Below are positions 34,966-43,619 of a stretch of DNA of 64,000 nt, piece by piece. The position numbers and the translations under genes are program-made. How positions within the stretch are numbered: the first letter of the stretch is position 1; every line of letters starts with the position of its first letter. The DNA comes from Lentisphaerae bacterium GWF2_45_14. Lineage in GTDB: Bacteria > Verrucomicrobiota > Lentisphaeria > Victivallales > GWF2-45-14. The stretch lies in contig MHBG01000010.1 in the NCBI GenBank assembly GCA_001804785.1, forward strand, positions 39,965 to 103,964. Reading direction: 5' to 3'. The notes below the pieces were generated by a model. The model was not told the origin of the DNA. It did no database searches and worked only from the letters and a program-made list of their open reading frames with translations.

Positions 34966-35943
34966 ATGAAACGACAAGCTATAAGCGTTCGGCGGTTTCT
35001 ATTTTTTGTGCTCCTGACGGTGGGCGCGTTTCTTCTTTCCGTAAATCATGCGGATGCTGCTAATGTCAGGGTAGTTACGGCATTCGGGAAACGTTATGTT
35101 TATTTAAGGGATATTGCGGCGGCTTACGGGTTGAAGACATTCGTATGGAAGACAAAATGCGGGATATATAACAAGAACAACCGTTTCGAGTTCACGTTTG
35201 AAAAAAAGGAAGGCTCGATAAATAAAACAAAAGTCTATTTTCTTCACGCTCCCTATTTAAGAGGATACGAACCCTTTATCAGCGAACTGGACTTTCTTAA
35301 AGTCGTCGAACCGATTCTGAAAGCCAGATACATCCAGACAAAGAAAATCAGGACCATTGTGATCGACCCCGGGCATGGAGCGCACGACGTGGGGGCGTCA
35401 GGAAGGATTCACGACGAAAAAAAACTGGTGCTTAATATAGCCCTGAAACTCAAGGCCGCACTGAGGGCAAAAGGCTATATTGTCTATCTTACAAGAGACA
35501 GAGATAAATTCATTCCGCTTGAGCAGAGGCCGTATATTGCGTCAAAATACAAGGCTGATCTCTTTATCTCGCTTCACGCCAACGCCGCAAAAAACAAGAG
35601 TATCTGCGGAATAGAAAGCTTCGCACTCACGCCGGTCGGGGCATCCTCGACACAGGACAGCCGGATAAACTGGCGCAAGGAAATTGGCAATACGTATGAC
35701 CGGCAGAACAGCATACTTACCTACGAAATCCAAAAAGCCGTCATCAAAAGGACCGGGGCGTTCGACCGTGGAGTAAAGAGGGCAAGGTTCATGGTGCTCA
35801 AGACCCCGCGATGCCCTGCGGTGCTCCTGGAAATGGGCTTCATGTCAAATCCAAGCGAAGAAAAACTCTTGGGCCAGAACTACTATCAGCAAAACATGGC
35901 AAGCGCGATAGCCGAAGGAATTACTAAATTCGACAGGCGCTGA
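34966..35943 (+). CDS. N-acetylmuramoyl-L-alanine amidase (Amidase_3)
   Basis: 325 residues with an N-terminal signal peptide (FLFFVLLTVGAFLLSVNHADA). After a region of about 100 residues resembling an AMIN/copper-amine-oxidase-like N domain, the Amidase_3 domain begins at TIVIDPGHGAHDVGASG. Zinc ligands are the His in DPGHG, Glu in HDEKKLVLN and His in ISLHANA; the catalytic Glu is in LLEMGFMSNPSEE. It cleaves the peptide stem from peptidoglycan, probably in cell separation or remodelling. It starts 3 bp after thiD, so it may be co-transcribed. Confidence 0.92.
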   Translation: MKRQAISVRRFLFFVLLTVGAFLLSVNHADAANVRVVTAFGKRYVYLRDIAAAYGLKTFVWKTKCGIYNKNNRFEFTFEKKEGSINKTKVYFLHAPYLRGYEPFISELDFLKVVEPILKARYIQTKKIRTIVIDPGHGAHDVGASGRIHDEKKLVLNIALKLKAALRAKGYIVYLTRDRDKFIPLEQRPYIASKYKADLFISLHANAAKNKSICGIESFALTPVGASSTQDSRINWRKEIGNTYDRQNSILTYEIQKAVIKRTGAFDRGVKRARFMVLKTPRCPAVLLEMGFMSNPSEEKLLGQNYYQQNMASAIAEGITKFDRR

Positions 35944-35953
35944 GAAGCGCTTT

Positions 35954-36739
35954 TTAGAACTTGATGAGGTAACCGACCCACTCAAGGACTTCCCCGTTTA
36001 TCTCCCTGGATATTGCCATTATAACGGGAATCGTGCCGATAAGCACTGTGAAGCCCAAAGCAAATCTTATGGAAAAAGAGAGTTCCAGCACCGGAAAGTC
36101 CTCGCCTATCCTCGCGATGATCCCCATCGCAACGCTGAGAATAAACATCGAGGCAAAAATAGGAAAGGCAATCTGTATACCAACAAAAAAAATTCTGCTT
36201 GAAAGCGATATAGCCGTTTCTGCCAAATCCGCCCCCGGAATAAAACCGCCCGGAGGAATTGTCTGAAAAGAATAGGCAGCAAGCCGTATCACCTCGTGAT
36301 GTCCGTCAAATATCAGAAAAATTATAAAGAAGGACTGAACAAGGAGATGAGAGAAGGGAGTAGAACCCGAATTTGTGACTGGGTCAATTACATTTCCCAT
36401 CATAAAGCCCATGTTCTGATCTATGATAAAGCCCCCAAAATGGAGAATCTCAACAAGGATAAGAACAAAAAGGGCGATGGTAAAACCCAGCATGACCTCG
36501 GAAAGAATCATAAAACTCAGATTGAAAAGGTCGAGATTCTTGAACATCGCCGAACTCATCCAGTCGGCAGGAATAACCGGCATAAGCAGTGCTGAAATTG
36601 AAATGACGAAAAACATTTTGTAGCGCATGGATATGGTTTCGCTGGAGAAGATCGGAAACGCGGAAATAAATGCGCCGAAACGGGCAATAATCGCAATCAG
36701 TTTCACGGCGCTGAACGCGATTGGAAAATCAAAATTCAT
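35954..36739 (-). CDS. fliR: Flagellar biosynthetic protein FliR
   Basis: 261 residues, typical length. Six or so hydrophobic segments, RFGAFISAFPIFSSETI near the start, IDQNMGFMMGNVIDPVTNSG in the middle and PIFASMFILSVAMGIIARIGEDFPV near the end are FliR features. It belongs to the FliPQR export gate at the base of the flagellar type III secretion system. Its ATG overlaps the fliQ stop by 4 bp. It is the last gene of the cluster; flhB, which often follows fliR, is not present. Confidence 0.93.
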   Translation of the reverse strand: MNFDFPIAFSAVKLIAIIARFGAFISAFPIFSSETISMRYKMFFVISISALLMPVIPADWMSSAMFKNLDLFNLSFMILSEVMLGFTIALFVLILVEILHFGGFIIDQNMGFMMGNVIDPVTNSGSTPFSHLLVQSFFIIFLIFDGHHEVIRLAAYSFQTIPPGGFIPGADLAETAISLSSRIFFVGIQIAFPIFASMFILSVAMGIIARIGEDFPVLELSFSIRFALGFTVLIGTIPVIMAISREINGEVLEWVGYLIKF

Positions 36740-37005
36740 AAGTCAGACCTGCCGATGAGCTCGAAAATGACCTCCGTATATTTCTGGAATATCTGAATAT
36801 ACCATGGAATGGCTAATACAAAGACAATACCGCACATAAAAACCTTCGGGACAAAGCTGAGAGCCTGGTCTTTAAGCTGGGTCACGGTCTGAAGTATCTG
36901 TGAAAGAATACCTACCACCATTATTGTAATTATAATAGGCGAGGTGACAAGAGCTACCGTCTCTACGGTCAGATGCATTATGTCGATGAGAAGTCCTTCA
37001 GTCAT
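36736..37005 (-). CDS. fliQ: Flagellar biosynthetic protein FliQ
   Basis: 89 residues with two transmembrane helices (ALVTSPIIITIMVVGILSQI and VFMCGIVFVLAIPWYIQIF), the standard FliQ form. LLSQILQTVTQLKDQALSFVPK-like sequence between them is the conserved cytoplasmic loop. It forms part of the FliP5-Q4-R1 export gate. A GAGG lies 8 bp before the ATG and the gene is 16 bp after fliP. Confidence 0.93.
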   Translation of the reverse strand: MTEGLLIDIMHLTVETVALVTSPIIITIMVVGILSQILQTVTQLKDQALSFVPKVFMCGIVFVLAIPWYIQIFQKYTEVIFELIGRSDL

Positions 37006-37021
37006 TGCACATTACCTCATG

Positions 37022-37804
37022 TTAAGAAAAGCTTGAAACAAGTGAACGTATGACCATTCCCCATCCGTCGACTATTATGAATAGCAGCAACTTGAAGGGA
37101 AGCGATATCATCATCGGCGGCAGCATCATCATGCCCATAGACATAAGACAGGTGGCGACAACAATATCAATAAGCAGGAAGGGCAGGTAAATAAGGAAGC
37201 CCATCTGGAACGCCGTTTTAAGCTCGCTTATCATAAACGCGGGGATTATTACAGTCATCGGCAGAGCGTCAGAGGAGTCCACTGGGTCCATATTGGCGAG
37301 GTCCATGAAAAGAAGAAGGCTGCTTTCGCGTGTCTGCTTGAGCATGAACTCCTTCAGCGGCGCACTCCCCTTCTCAAGGGCGGCTTTTTCATCTAATTTC
37401 TTCTCCGAGTAGGGGACAATTGATTCGTTGTAGACTTTAACCCAGACCGGCTGCATTATAAATATGGTAAGAAAAAGGGCGAGAGCCGCGACGATTCTAG
37501 CGGAGGGCGTGTTCTGGGCGCCAATAGCCTGCTTGAGAAAAGAAAGTACTATGACAATACGCGTGAATGAGGTCATCATCATCACGGCGGAGGGAACAAG
37601 ACTCAGCGCCGTCATTAGAAGGAAGACATTGACCGCCTTGCTAAAGCTGCCGCCTTCCAAGCTGAGTTTAAAGCTGACCTGGTCAGGGCTGGCATTCAAT
37701 TCCTGGGCAAAACCAGACGTCTGTAAAAAGCATAATATCAGGAATACGCCTAAAATGGTCAATGTCTTGCCATAGCGGAAAGGAAAAGCACCACGAACCA
37801 TCAC
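37022..37804 (-). CDS. fliP: Flagellar biosynthetic protein FliP
   Basis: 260 residues with an N-terminal signal-like segment (LTILGVFLILCFLQTSGFAQ) as expected for FliP. SFTRIVIVLSFLKQAIGAQN, MTVIIPAFMISELKTAFQMG and MSMGMMMLPPMMISLPFK are diagnostic. A GTG start (37804) overlaps the fliO stop by 4 bp and is better spaced from GGAG than the following ATG. It is the main ring subunit of the export gate and the second gene of the cluster. Confidence 0.95.
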   Translation of the reverse strand: MMVRGAFPFRYGKTLTILGVFLILCFLQTSGFAQELNASPDQVSFKLSLEGGSFSKAVNVFLLMTALSLVPSAVMMMTSFTRIVIVLSFLKQAIGAQNTPSARIVAALALFLTIFIMQPVWVKVYNESIVPYSEKKLDEKAALEKGSAPLKEFMLKQTRESSLLLFMDLANMDPVDSSDALPMTVIIPAFMISELKTAFQMGFLIYLPFLLIDIVVATCLMSMGMMMLPPMMISLPFKLLLFIIVDGWGMVIRSLVSSFS

Positions 37805-38472
37805 TTTTTATCTCCATGAATTGAGTTAAGGTTGCTGCTTTCCACTGGAGCGGCGGCGAGCTTTAGAAGCTTTTCGCTAAAAGAAACACTTTGAATGTCG
37901 CTTTTTACATCTTTTACGTCATCTTCAGGAATTTCTTCATCCTCCACGGCACCGGGGCCGTCCTCTATATTTGAAAACTTCGAAATGAGCGTAATTCCGT
38001 TAGTACCGGAACCGACAAGAAATTCCTGTTCATAAACTCCGATGAGGACAATGGCATTTCTGGCATCAAGCTGAATACGACTTTTGACCTTGATTGCGGC
38101 GTCCTTTTCGAAATTGCTAAGTCTGTGGTTGAACTTCTTAAGCAGCCAGAAAAAAAGTACCATCGCGCCGAGCACCGCGATTAAAGCGAAAAGCATTCTT
38201 GATGATGAAATTCCGAGTGACTCTACCGAATCGCTCTTGGGTATTTTGGTGATACCAGGGCCAAACTTGCGCTTCGACAGCGGCTTGACAGAAGCATCAG
38301 GCGCGGCGTTGGCTTTTTCGGGGACCACTGCCGCTTGAGGTGCTTGAGGCGCTTGAGGCATCGCGACGGAAACACCGGCAGGCGCCGGGGCAGCCTCAGT
38401 CTGAGCGAAAAGCGATAAAGAAGCCGCCGTGAAGGCGGCCGCAAAAAACGAAATCAAAATCTTTTTTCCCAT
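37801..38472 (-). CDS. fliO: Flagellar biosynthetic protein FliO
   Basis: 223 residues. A signal peptide (ILISFFAAAFTAASLSLFAQ), an Ala/Pro-rich periplasmic stretch, one transmembrane helix (MLFALIAVLGAMVLFFWLL) and a cytoplasmic FliO domain (IQLDARNAIVLIGVYEQEFLVGSG) are visible. FliO chaperones FliP assembly and is found in flagella but not injectisomes, so it identifies this fliOPQR cluster as flagellar. It is the first gene of the four. Confidence 0.85.
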   Translation of the reverse strand: MGKKILISFFAAAFTAASLSLFAQTEAAPAPAGVSVAMPQAPQAPQAAVVPEKANAAPDASVKPLSKRKFGPGITKIPKSDSVESLGISSSRMLFALIAVLGAMVLFFWLLKKFNHRLSNFEKDAAIKVKSRIQLDARNAIVLIGVYEQEFLVGSGTNGITLISKFSNIEDGPGAVEDEEIPEDDVKDVKSDIQSVSFSEKLLKLAAAPVESSNLNSIHGDKK

Positions 38473-38594
38473 TACAGTCTCTTCTTAATGTTTATATTGT
38501 GGTGAAACGCAGTTCACATGCCAGAAACATAAGAAGCTTTTGTGAAATATTCAATCCCCGGGTTATTTTTTATTTCAACGCCGGCTCAATTCGG

Positions 38595-39365
38595 CTAGAA
38601 GTTTACAGGAACAAAGACCTTGCTGTCCTGCACTCGCGGGTCGCCGGGTTTTCTGTTAATGGCCTGAACAAACTGGTCCGCCCACTCGTCAACAATCTGC
38701 TTGAGGTTGCTGTAGGTGCGGAAGTCATTGAAGTTGAAGACTGCCGCTTTCTGCTTTTCTCTGTCGGCAAACATTCCTATGACTTTTTTGGTCTGCGAGT
38801 CCCTGACGATACCTTCTATGGCGACGGACGCCTGCATCCCTGAGTCGGTTCCGGCCTTTGCCCCGACCTTCACGGGTACGAGGATGAGTCCGAAGGGTGT
38901 AAGATTGGAAAGATTGCCGAGGGCGCCTATGATTGGTTTACCAGGCACGACTTTTACGAGGGCCAACTCAAGGATAAGGGTGTTTTTCCCGGGTTTATCG
39001 ACAAGGGTAAGCCTCTTATCTCTGGAAATAGCTCTTTTGAATGATTCTTCTGTATATTTTGCGAACTCGATAAGGTCTTTTTCGTCATCTCCGAGCATGT
39101 GTCTTATATTGTTCCGTTCAAGCCATGATTTATTAAGCTGTTTTTCGGTAAAGACTGGCACTACGATGACCTTGTCATATTCAAGAAGACTCACTGTAGG
39201 GTCCTTCCAAACTTTCTGGACGGCAGCCCCTTCTATCGTTTGAAGTTTCTCGGGATTTGGTAAAAAAGGACTTTTCTCTTCTACCGGTTCAGCCTTGCAT
39301 CCTGACAGTGCCAGAACAACAAAAAGCCCGCAGACAAAGGAAGATACAGACGTTACTACTCTCAT
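38595..39365 (-). CDS. DUF3313-like lipoprotein
   Basis: 256 residues with a lipoprotein signal (CGLFVVLALSGC, lipobox LSGC near residue 23). The body, YDKVIVVPVFTEKQ, YTEESFKRAISRDKRLTLVDKPG and LILELALVKVVPGKP, followed by a Gly/Val-rich segment and VDEWADQFVQAIN at the end, fits the DUF3313 lipoproteins. Function is unknown; such proteins sit in the outer membrane or periplasm. It is 122 bp upstream of fliO on the same strand, but I see no evidence that it belongs to the flagellum. Confidence 0.78.
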   Translation of the reverse strand: MRVVTSVSSFVCGLFVVLALSGCKAEPVEEKSPFLPNPEKLQTIEGAAVQKVWKDPTVSLLEYDKVIVVPVFTEKQLNKSWLERNNIRHMLGDDEKDLIEFAKYTEESFKRAISRDKRLTLVDKPGKNTLILELALVKVVPGKPIIGALGNLSNLTPFGLILVPVKVGAKAGTDSGMQASVAIEGIVRDSQTKKVIGMFADREKQKAAVFNFNDFRTYSNLKQIVDEWADQFVQAINRKPGDPRVQDSKVFVPVNF

Positions 39366-39637
39366 TTTAACAATCCCCCCTTTTTGTTACTAAGGTTAAA
39401 AGTAAAGGGCAAATATTTTTTTTCAACATCTCGTAATTTTATTATAAGTACCTTTGTAAAATTATACAAACCTTTACTACAGGAGCTTTATCTTTAGTCT
39501 GCCATGCGCTATTTTCGATCTTTTGTAACGGACACCGGGGCAAGTGGGAACATAAGAAGCATGCGGAAAATCTTGCTATTTTTTTTAAATCATCTATAAT
39601 TGAAGGATAATCCTCTGTTACGGGTTGTGGAAATATT

Positions 39638-42600
39638 ATGAAAGAAATGGACTGGACGGCTCTTGTCAGAAAGTTGCTTGACGACCTCATGTTGTCTCAA
39701 AGCGAGCTTGCGCGGCTCTGCGGCGTTTCCCAGCAGAGTGTATCGAACTGGCGCAGCGGCAAAAGAAAACCCGAGCTCTATGCAAAACGAAAACTGCTTC
39801 AGATATTCCAAGAAAATTCAATGAAGCTCTACAGCCAGGAACCGGCTGCTTCCGAAGCGGATGCAAAGCCGTCCCGGAAGGAAAATGCCGCGGCTATCAG
39901 CCCCCCAGCTGAGTTCATAGATATTTTTGACAAAATGCCTGCCAGCAAGCAGCAGGAACTCGTTGAAATATCCCGCCGCAAAAAGGCAGAGGAAGAACTC
40001 AAGATCAGCCAGCGGAATTACAGGCTCCTCATGGAAAGCAGCGATGATATTATATGCACAGTCACCATGCCGGGACTGAAAATTCTGACGGCATCATCTG
40101 CCCTATATAAGGTTACTGGCATCCAAGCGGAAGCGGCGAGGGCACTTACACTATTCAATCTGGTTCATCCGGACGATATCAAGGTGATAGATGTGCTGGA
40201 AAACTCCATTCGGAAAAGCTCAGTACCTCCTCCCATCTCCTGTAGGCTCCAGGCGGAAAACAAAGGTTTTCTTTGGGCGGAGTTGAAATGCTGTCCTCTA
40301 AAAATGTTCAAAGGTGACAAGGAAGTTTCAGAAATAGTCATTATTATAAAAAATATTTCTGAAAGGAAAAATGCTGAATCAGAAGTCACGGAAAGCGAAG
40401 CGCGCTTCAGGCTGATAGCGGAAAACTCCTCAGACATAATAAGTATACTTTCGACAGACCAGATCGTGCTCTACGTATCACCGTCCTGCTTCCAGTTCAG
40501 CGGATTCAATTCAGCGCAGCTGATAGGCCGGAACCATACGGAAATCATAGAAGAACAGGACAGGAAAAATGTTGAAAAGGCAATTGGAAAGACACTGAAG
40601 TCAAAAACATCTTGTCGCTGCGAATACCGGATAAAAAAGAAAAACTCACAGAAGACCATATGGGTTGAATCAGTCTACCGCTACGTCAAAGGCTTCATCA
40701 ATGATTTCAATGATGTCATCATCTCCGTTTCCAGAGATATTTCGAAGCGCAAGGAAGTCGAAAACGCACTCGAATACAGGGAAAATCTCCTCAACGCCTC
40801 AAACAGGGCGGCGGCTCTTCTACTTTCCTCAAGCAAAATGGATGCGGTGGGGCAGACTCTGACGACGATGGCTTCGGCCCTCAGTGCTGACGCCGCTTCA
40901 ATATTCGAGTTCCATTATCAGGGCATCAACGGCAAAACCCGAATAACCGCCTCAAGGACGGCCTTCTGGAAAAAAAGGATCTCCGATATCCCTGTAGAAA
41001 AGGATAAAGAACTCCCAGATTTTCAGTCAATGCTGCCCCGATGGCTAAAATATTTCAAGGCAAAAAGATTGATAAGGGGAACAACCTCTAAATTTCCCCC
41101 TCTCGAAAAGGCATTTTTTAAGCGACTTGAGATAAAGACACTCGCAGCACTTCCAGTCTTCTCAGGAAAAGTTTTATGGGGCTTTATTGTTTTCGGGAAA
41201 AGCAGTTCAGAAAAAAAATGGATCGATGCAGAACTTAAAATATTAAAAAACTATGCGAGCACGGTTTCTTCGTACATCAGCAGATATAAATCTCAGCAGA
41301 CCATCTTCGAAAACGAGATGAAATTCAGGATAATCGCTGAAAATATGCCCGTAATGATGTGGATGGCGGACAAAGACAAAAATATCATATACGCCAATGG
41401 GAAAACACATGATTTTTTTGGTAAGAATAATGCTGCTTCAATGCAGGCATCCGCCTGGAAAGGAAAAGTGCACCCCGACGATTTTGAAAGATGGGATAAA
41501 ACATTCTCGCATGCCTTTAAAAACCACCGAAAATTCAAAATTGAATACCGCCTTAGAAGAAATGATGGGAAATTCAGATGGGTTATCGATTTCAGCTCGC
41601 CGCTTTTCGGAAGAAACGAAAAGTTTGCCGGCTTTATAGGCACATGTGTGGACATAACAGAACGAAAACTCGTCGAAGACATGCTCTCCCAAAGCGAACA
41701 GAAGCTGAATATGATAATGAGTTCCACATCCACCGGCACATGGGAAATGGACCTCGTGTCTGATTCCATATCGTTCTGTCAAAGAACAGCATCTCTCCTT
41801 GCTTACCCACCTAAAAACGGAACTCTTAAAATAAAAGAACTCGTAAAATATGTCCACCCGGACGATATCAGGTTCGCAAAAGAAAAACTCCTCAGGCACA
41901 TACATAACATTTATAAGCAACTCAATATCGACCTGAGAATAAAGGGCGCCGACTCTTCATGGAAATGGATGCAGGTCCGCGGAAGGGTCATAAGCAGAAA
42001 CGGACAAAAAAAACCTTCATTGCTCACAGGGACAATCCATGACATAAGCGAAGAAAAAAAATCCGAGGAAATTATCAGGGAAAGCGAAATACGCTACAGA
42101 GAGCTCTTCAACTCAATGAACAGCGGTGCCGTAACCCTTAAAAAGAAGATGGACAATTCATCCTTCATCATAAACGACATAAACAAGGCTGGAATGAAAA
42201 TAACCGGGATCAGCGCGAAAAAGGAAATCATTGGAAAGAGCTTGGCAAAGGTCTTCGAGGGAACAAAAAATACGTCGCTGGCCGAGGCACTGGGCAAAAT
42301 GTCAGAAAAGGACAATTATGCAAAAATAGAACCATTCCTCTACAAAGGCAGAAATTTTGAGTTCTGGGCCGACAGTTATGCCTACATACTGCCCTCGGGA
42401 GAGACAGTCTGGGGCTTCAGCGACATATCTGAACAGCTGAAAACCCTCAAAGCCCTCCAGCGAAGCGAGGAAAAATACAGCGGAATACTCAAATCGGCAA
42501 ATGACCCCATTTTCATAATAGACCTGAAAACCCTCGAAATACTCGAATGCAATAACCAGGCGTGGAAAACCCTCCGCTACCCGAAACACGCACTGATAGG

Positions 42601-43504
42601 CAAAAAATACGATGAAATTGTGCCCGACTACCGGCAGAAAAGTGTTGGGGATATCCTCAGGCTTTTGGAAGAAAAAGGAGCCCTGAACTGCCTCGAATCC
42701 GTAATGATTGACGCCGAAGGGCACGATATACATGTGGAGCTTTCCGGAAACATATTCGAGATTGATGGAAGAAAAGCCATCATATGTATTGCCAGAGATA
42801 TTTCAGAAAGAAGAAAAATACAAGAGCTCAGAGAAGACTTCGAAAAACTATCCAGGCATGACCTTAAATCACCCCTTAATTTTATAATCAACGCGCCCGA
42901 AATGATAAGAGACCGCACGCCAGGACTCAGCGGGGACGCAAAAGAGCTTCTGGACATGATAGAAAACTCCTCAAGGAAAATGCTCGACACGATTAATCTT
43001 TCAATAGGACTGCACAGGCTTGAGGATGGTTTCTGCAAATTGAAAAGAGAGGTCATTGACCTGGCCCATGTTATGGAAGACATATACGAGGAACAACAGA
43101 TAGCGCTTAGGGTCAAGTCGTGCCGCCTGACGATTAAGGTCGAAGGTAAAGAAGGACTTAAATGTGGGGCAATAACCATTTTGGCGGAGAGACTGACATT
43201 CGCGTCTATGTTGGGCAACCTCGTGAAAAATGCGATAGAAGCAGCCCCCGAAAAAACCGAAATAAGCGTATCCGTGTCAATGAAATCTGGGGAAACTGAA
43301 ATATCGATACACAATCAGGGAGAAGTCCCGGATACGGTCAGGGACAAGTTTTTCGGAAAATATATTACTTCCGGAAAACTATTCGGTACAGGCCTCGGAA
43401 CCTATTACGCAAAACTTATCGCCGACGCGCATAAGGCGGCCATTACGATGAAAACCTGCAAAAGCTCAGGAACCACTGTAACGTTGACAATGCCGAAATC
43501 CTAA
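39638..43504 (+). CDS. HTH-multi-PAS-GAF soluble sensor histidine kinase
   Basis: 1288 residues and no transmembrane segment. Order: XRE-like HTH at about 18-52 (SQSELARLCGVSQQSVSNWR), then two PAS domains (about 120-250 and 255-380), a GAF domain (about 385-545), four more PAS domains (about 550-1060, with repeated HPDD and W-x-x-R PAC signatures), a dimerisation helix with phospho-acceptor His in SRHDLKSPLNFI (near 1073), and HATPase_c with NLVKNAIEAAP and GTGLGTYYAKLIA. It should autophosphorylate on cues sensed in the cytoplasm. An HTH fused to a kinase is rare. No response regulator is beside it; the REC protein at 11.2-11.9 kb is a distant candidate. Confidence 0.9.
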   Translation: MKEMDWTALVRKLLDDLMLSQSELARLCGVSQQSVSNWRSGKRKPELYAKRKLLQIFQENSMKLYSQEPAASEADAKPSRKENAAAISPPAEFIDIFDKMPASKQQELVEISRRKKAEEELKISQRNYRLLMESSDDIICTVTMPGLKILTASSALYKVTGIQAEAARALTLFNLVHPDDIKVIDVLENSIRKSSVPPPISCRLQAENKGFLWAELKCCPLKMFKGDKEVSEIVIIIKNISERKNAESEVTESEARFRLIAENSSDIISILSTDQIVLYVSPSCFQFSGFNSAQLIGRNHTEIIEEQDRKNVEKAIGKTLKSKTSCRCEYRIKKKNSQKTIWVESVYRYVKGFINDFNDVIISVSRDISKRKEVENALEYRENLLNASNRAAALLLSSSKMDAVGQTLTTMASALSADAASIFEFHYQGINGKTRITASRTAFWKKRISDIPVEKDKELPDFQSMLPRWLKYFKAKRLIRGTTSKFPPLEKAFFKRLEIKTLAALPVFSGKVLWGFIVFGKSSSEKKWIDAELKILKNYASTVSSYISRYKSQQTIFENEMKFRIIAENMPVMMWMADKDKNIIYANGKTHDFFGKNNAASMQASAWKGKVHPDDFERWDKTFSHAFKNHRKFKIEYRLRRNDGKFRWVIDFSSPLFGRNEKFAGFIGTCVDITERKLVEDMLSQSEQKLNMIMSSTSTGTWEMDLVSDSISFCQRTASLLAYPPKNGTLKIKELVKYVHPDDIRFAKEKLLRHIHNIYKQLNIDLRIKGADSSWKWMQVRGRVISRNGQKKPSLLTGTIHDISEEKKSEEIIRESEIRYRELFNSMNSGAVTLKKKMDNSSFIINDINKAGMKITGISAKKEIIGKSLAKVFEGTKNTSLAEALGKMSEKDNYAKIEPFLYKGRNFEFWADSYAYILPSGETVWGFSDISEQLKTLKALQRSEEKYSGILKSANDPIFIIDLKTLEILECNNQAWKTLRYPKHALIGKKYDEIVPDYRQKSVGDILRLLEEKGALNCLESVMIDAEGHDIHVELSGNIFEIDGRKAIICIARDISERRKIQELREDFEKLSRHDLKSPLNFIINAPEMIRDRTPGLSGDAKELLDMIENSSRKMLDTINLSIGLHRLEDGFCKLKREVIDLAHVMEDIYEEQQIALRVKSCRLTIKVEGKEGLKCGAITILAERLTFASMLGNLVKNAIEAAPEKTEISVSVSMKSGETEISIHNQGEVPDTVRDKFFGKYITSGKLFGTGLGTYYAKLIADAHKAAITMKTCKSSGTTVTLTMPKS

Positions 43505-43509
43505 TATCG

Positions 43510-43550
43510 GATAAAGTATAGAAAATTCGCGCAATTTCCTATACTTTATC
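43510..43550. terminator. AT-rich hairpin between convergent genes
   Basis: GATAAAGTATAG (43510-43521) and CTATACTTTATC (43539-43550) form a perfect 12 bp stem, extended inward by AAATT/AATTT around CGCGC. It lies between the convergent kinase and GH20-like genes, 6 bp after the kinase stop. It could act as a bidirectional terminator despite lacking a long T tract. Confidence 0.5.
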
Positions 43551-43619
43551 ATCAGGGAATCATCCCACAAAAGCGTGGCGACGATTATATCATAGTAAGG
43601 GGACCAGTTTTCATTTCTA

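Noticed and set aside
35954-38472. Type III secretion injectisome genes
   Set aside because: FliO is present and is specific to flagella; no secretin, needle or translocon gene is nearby.
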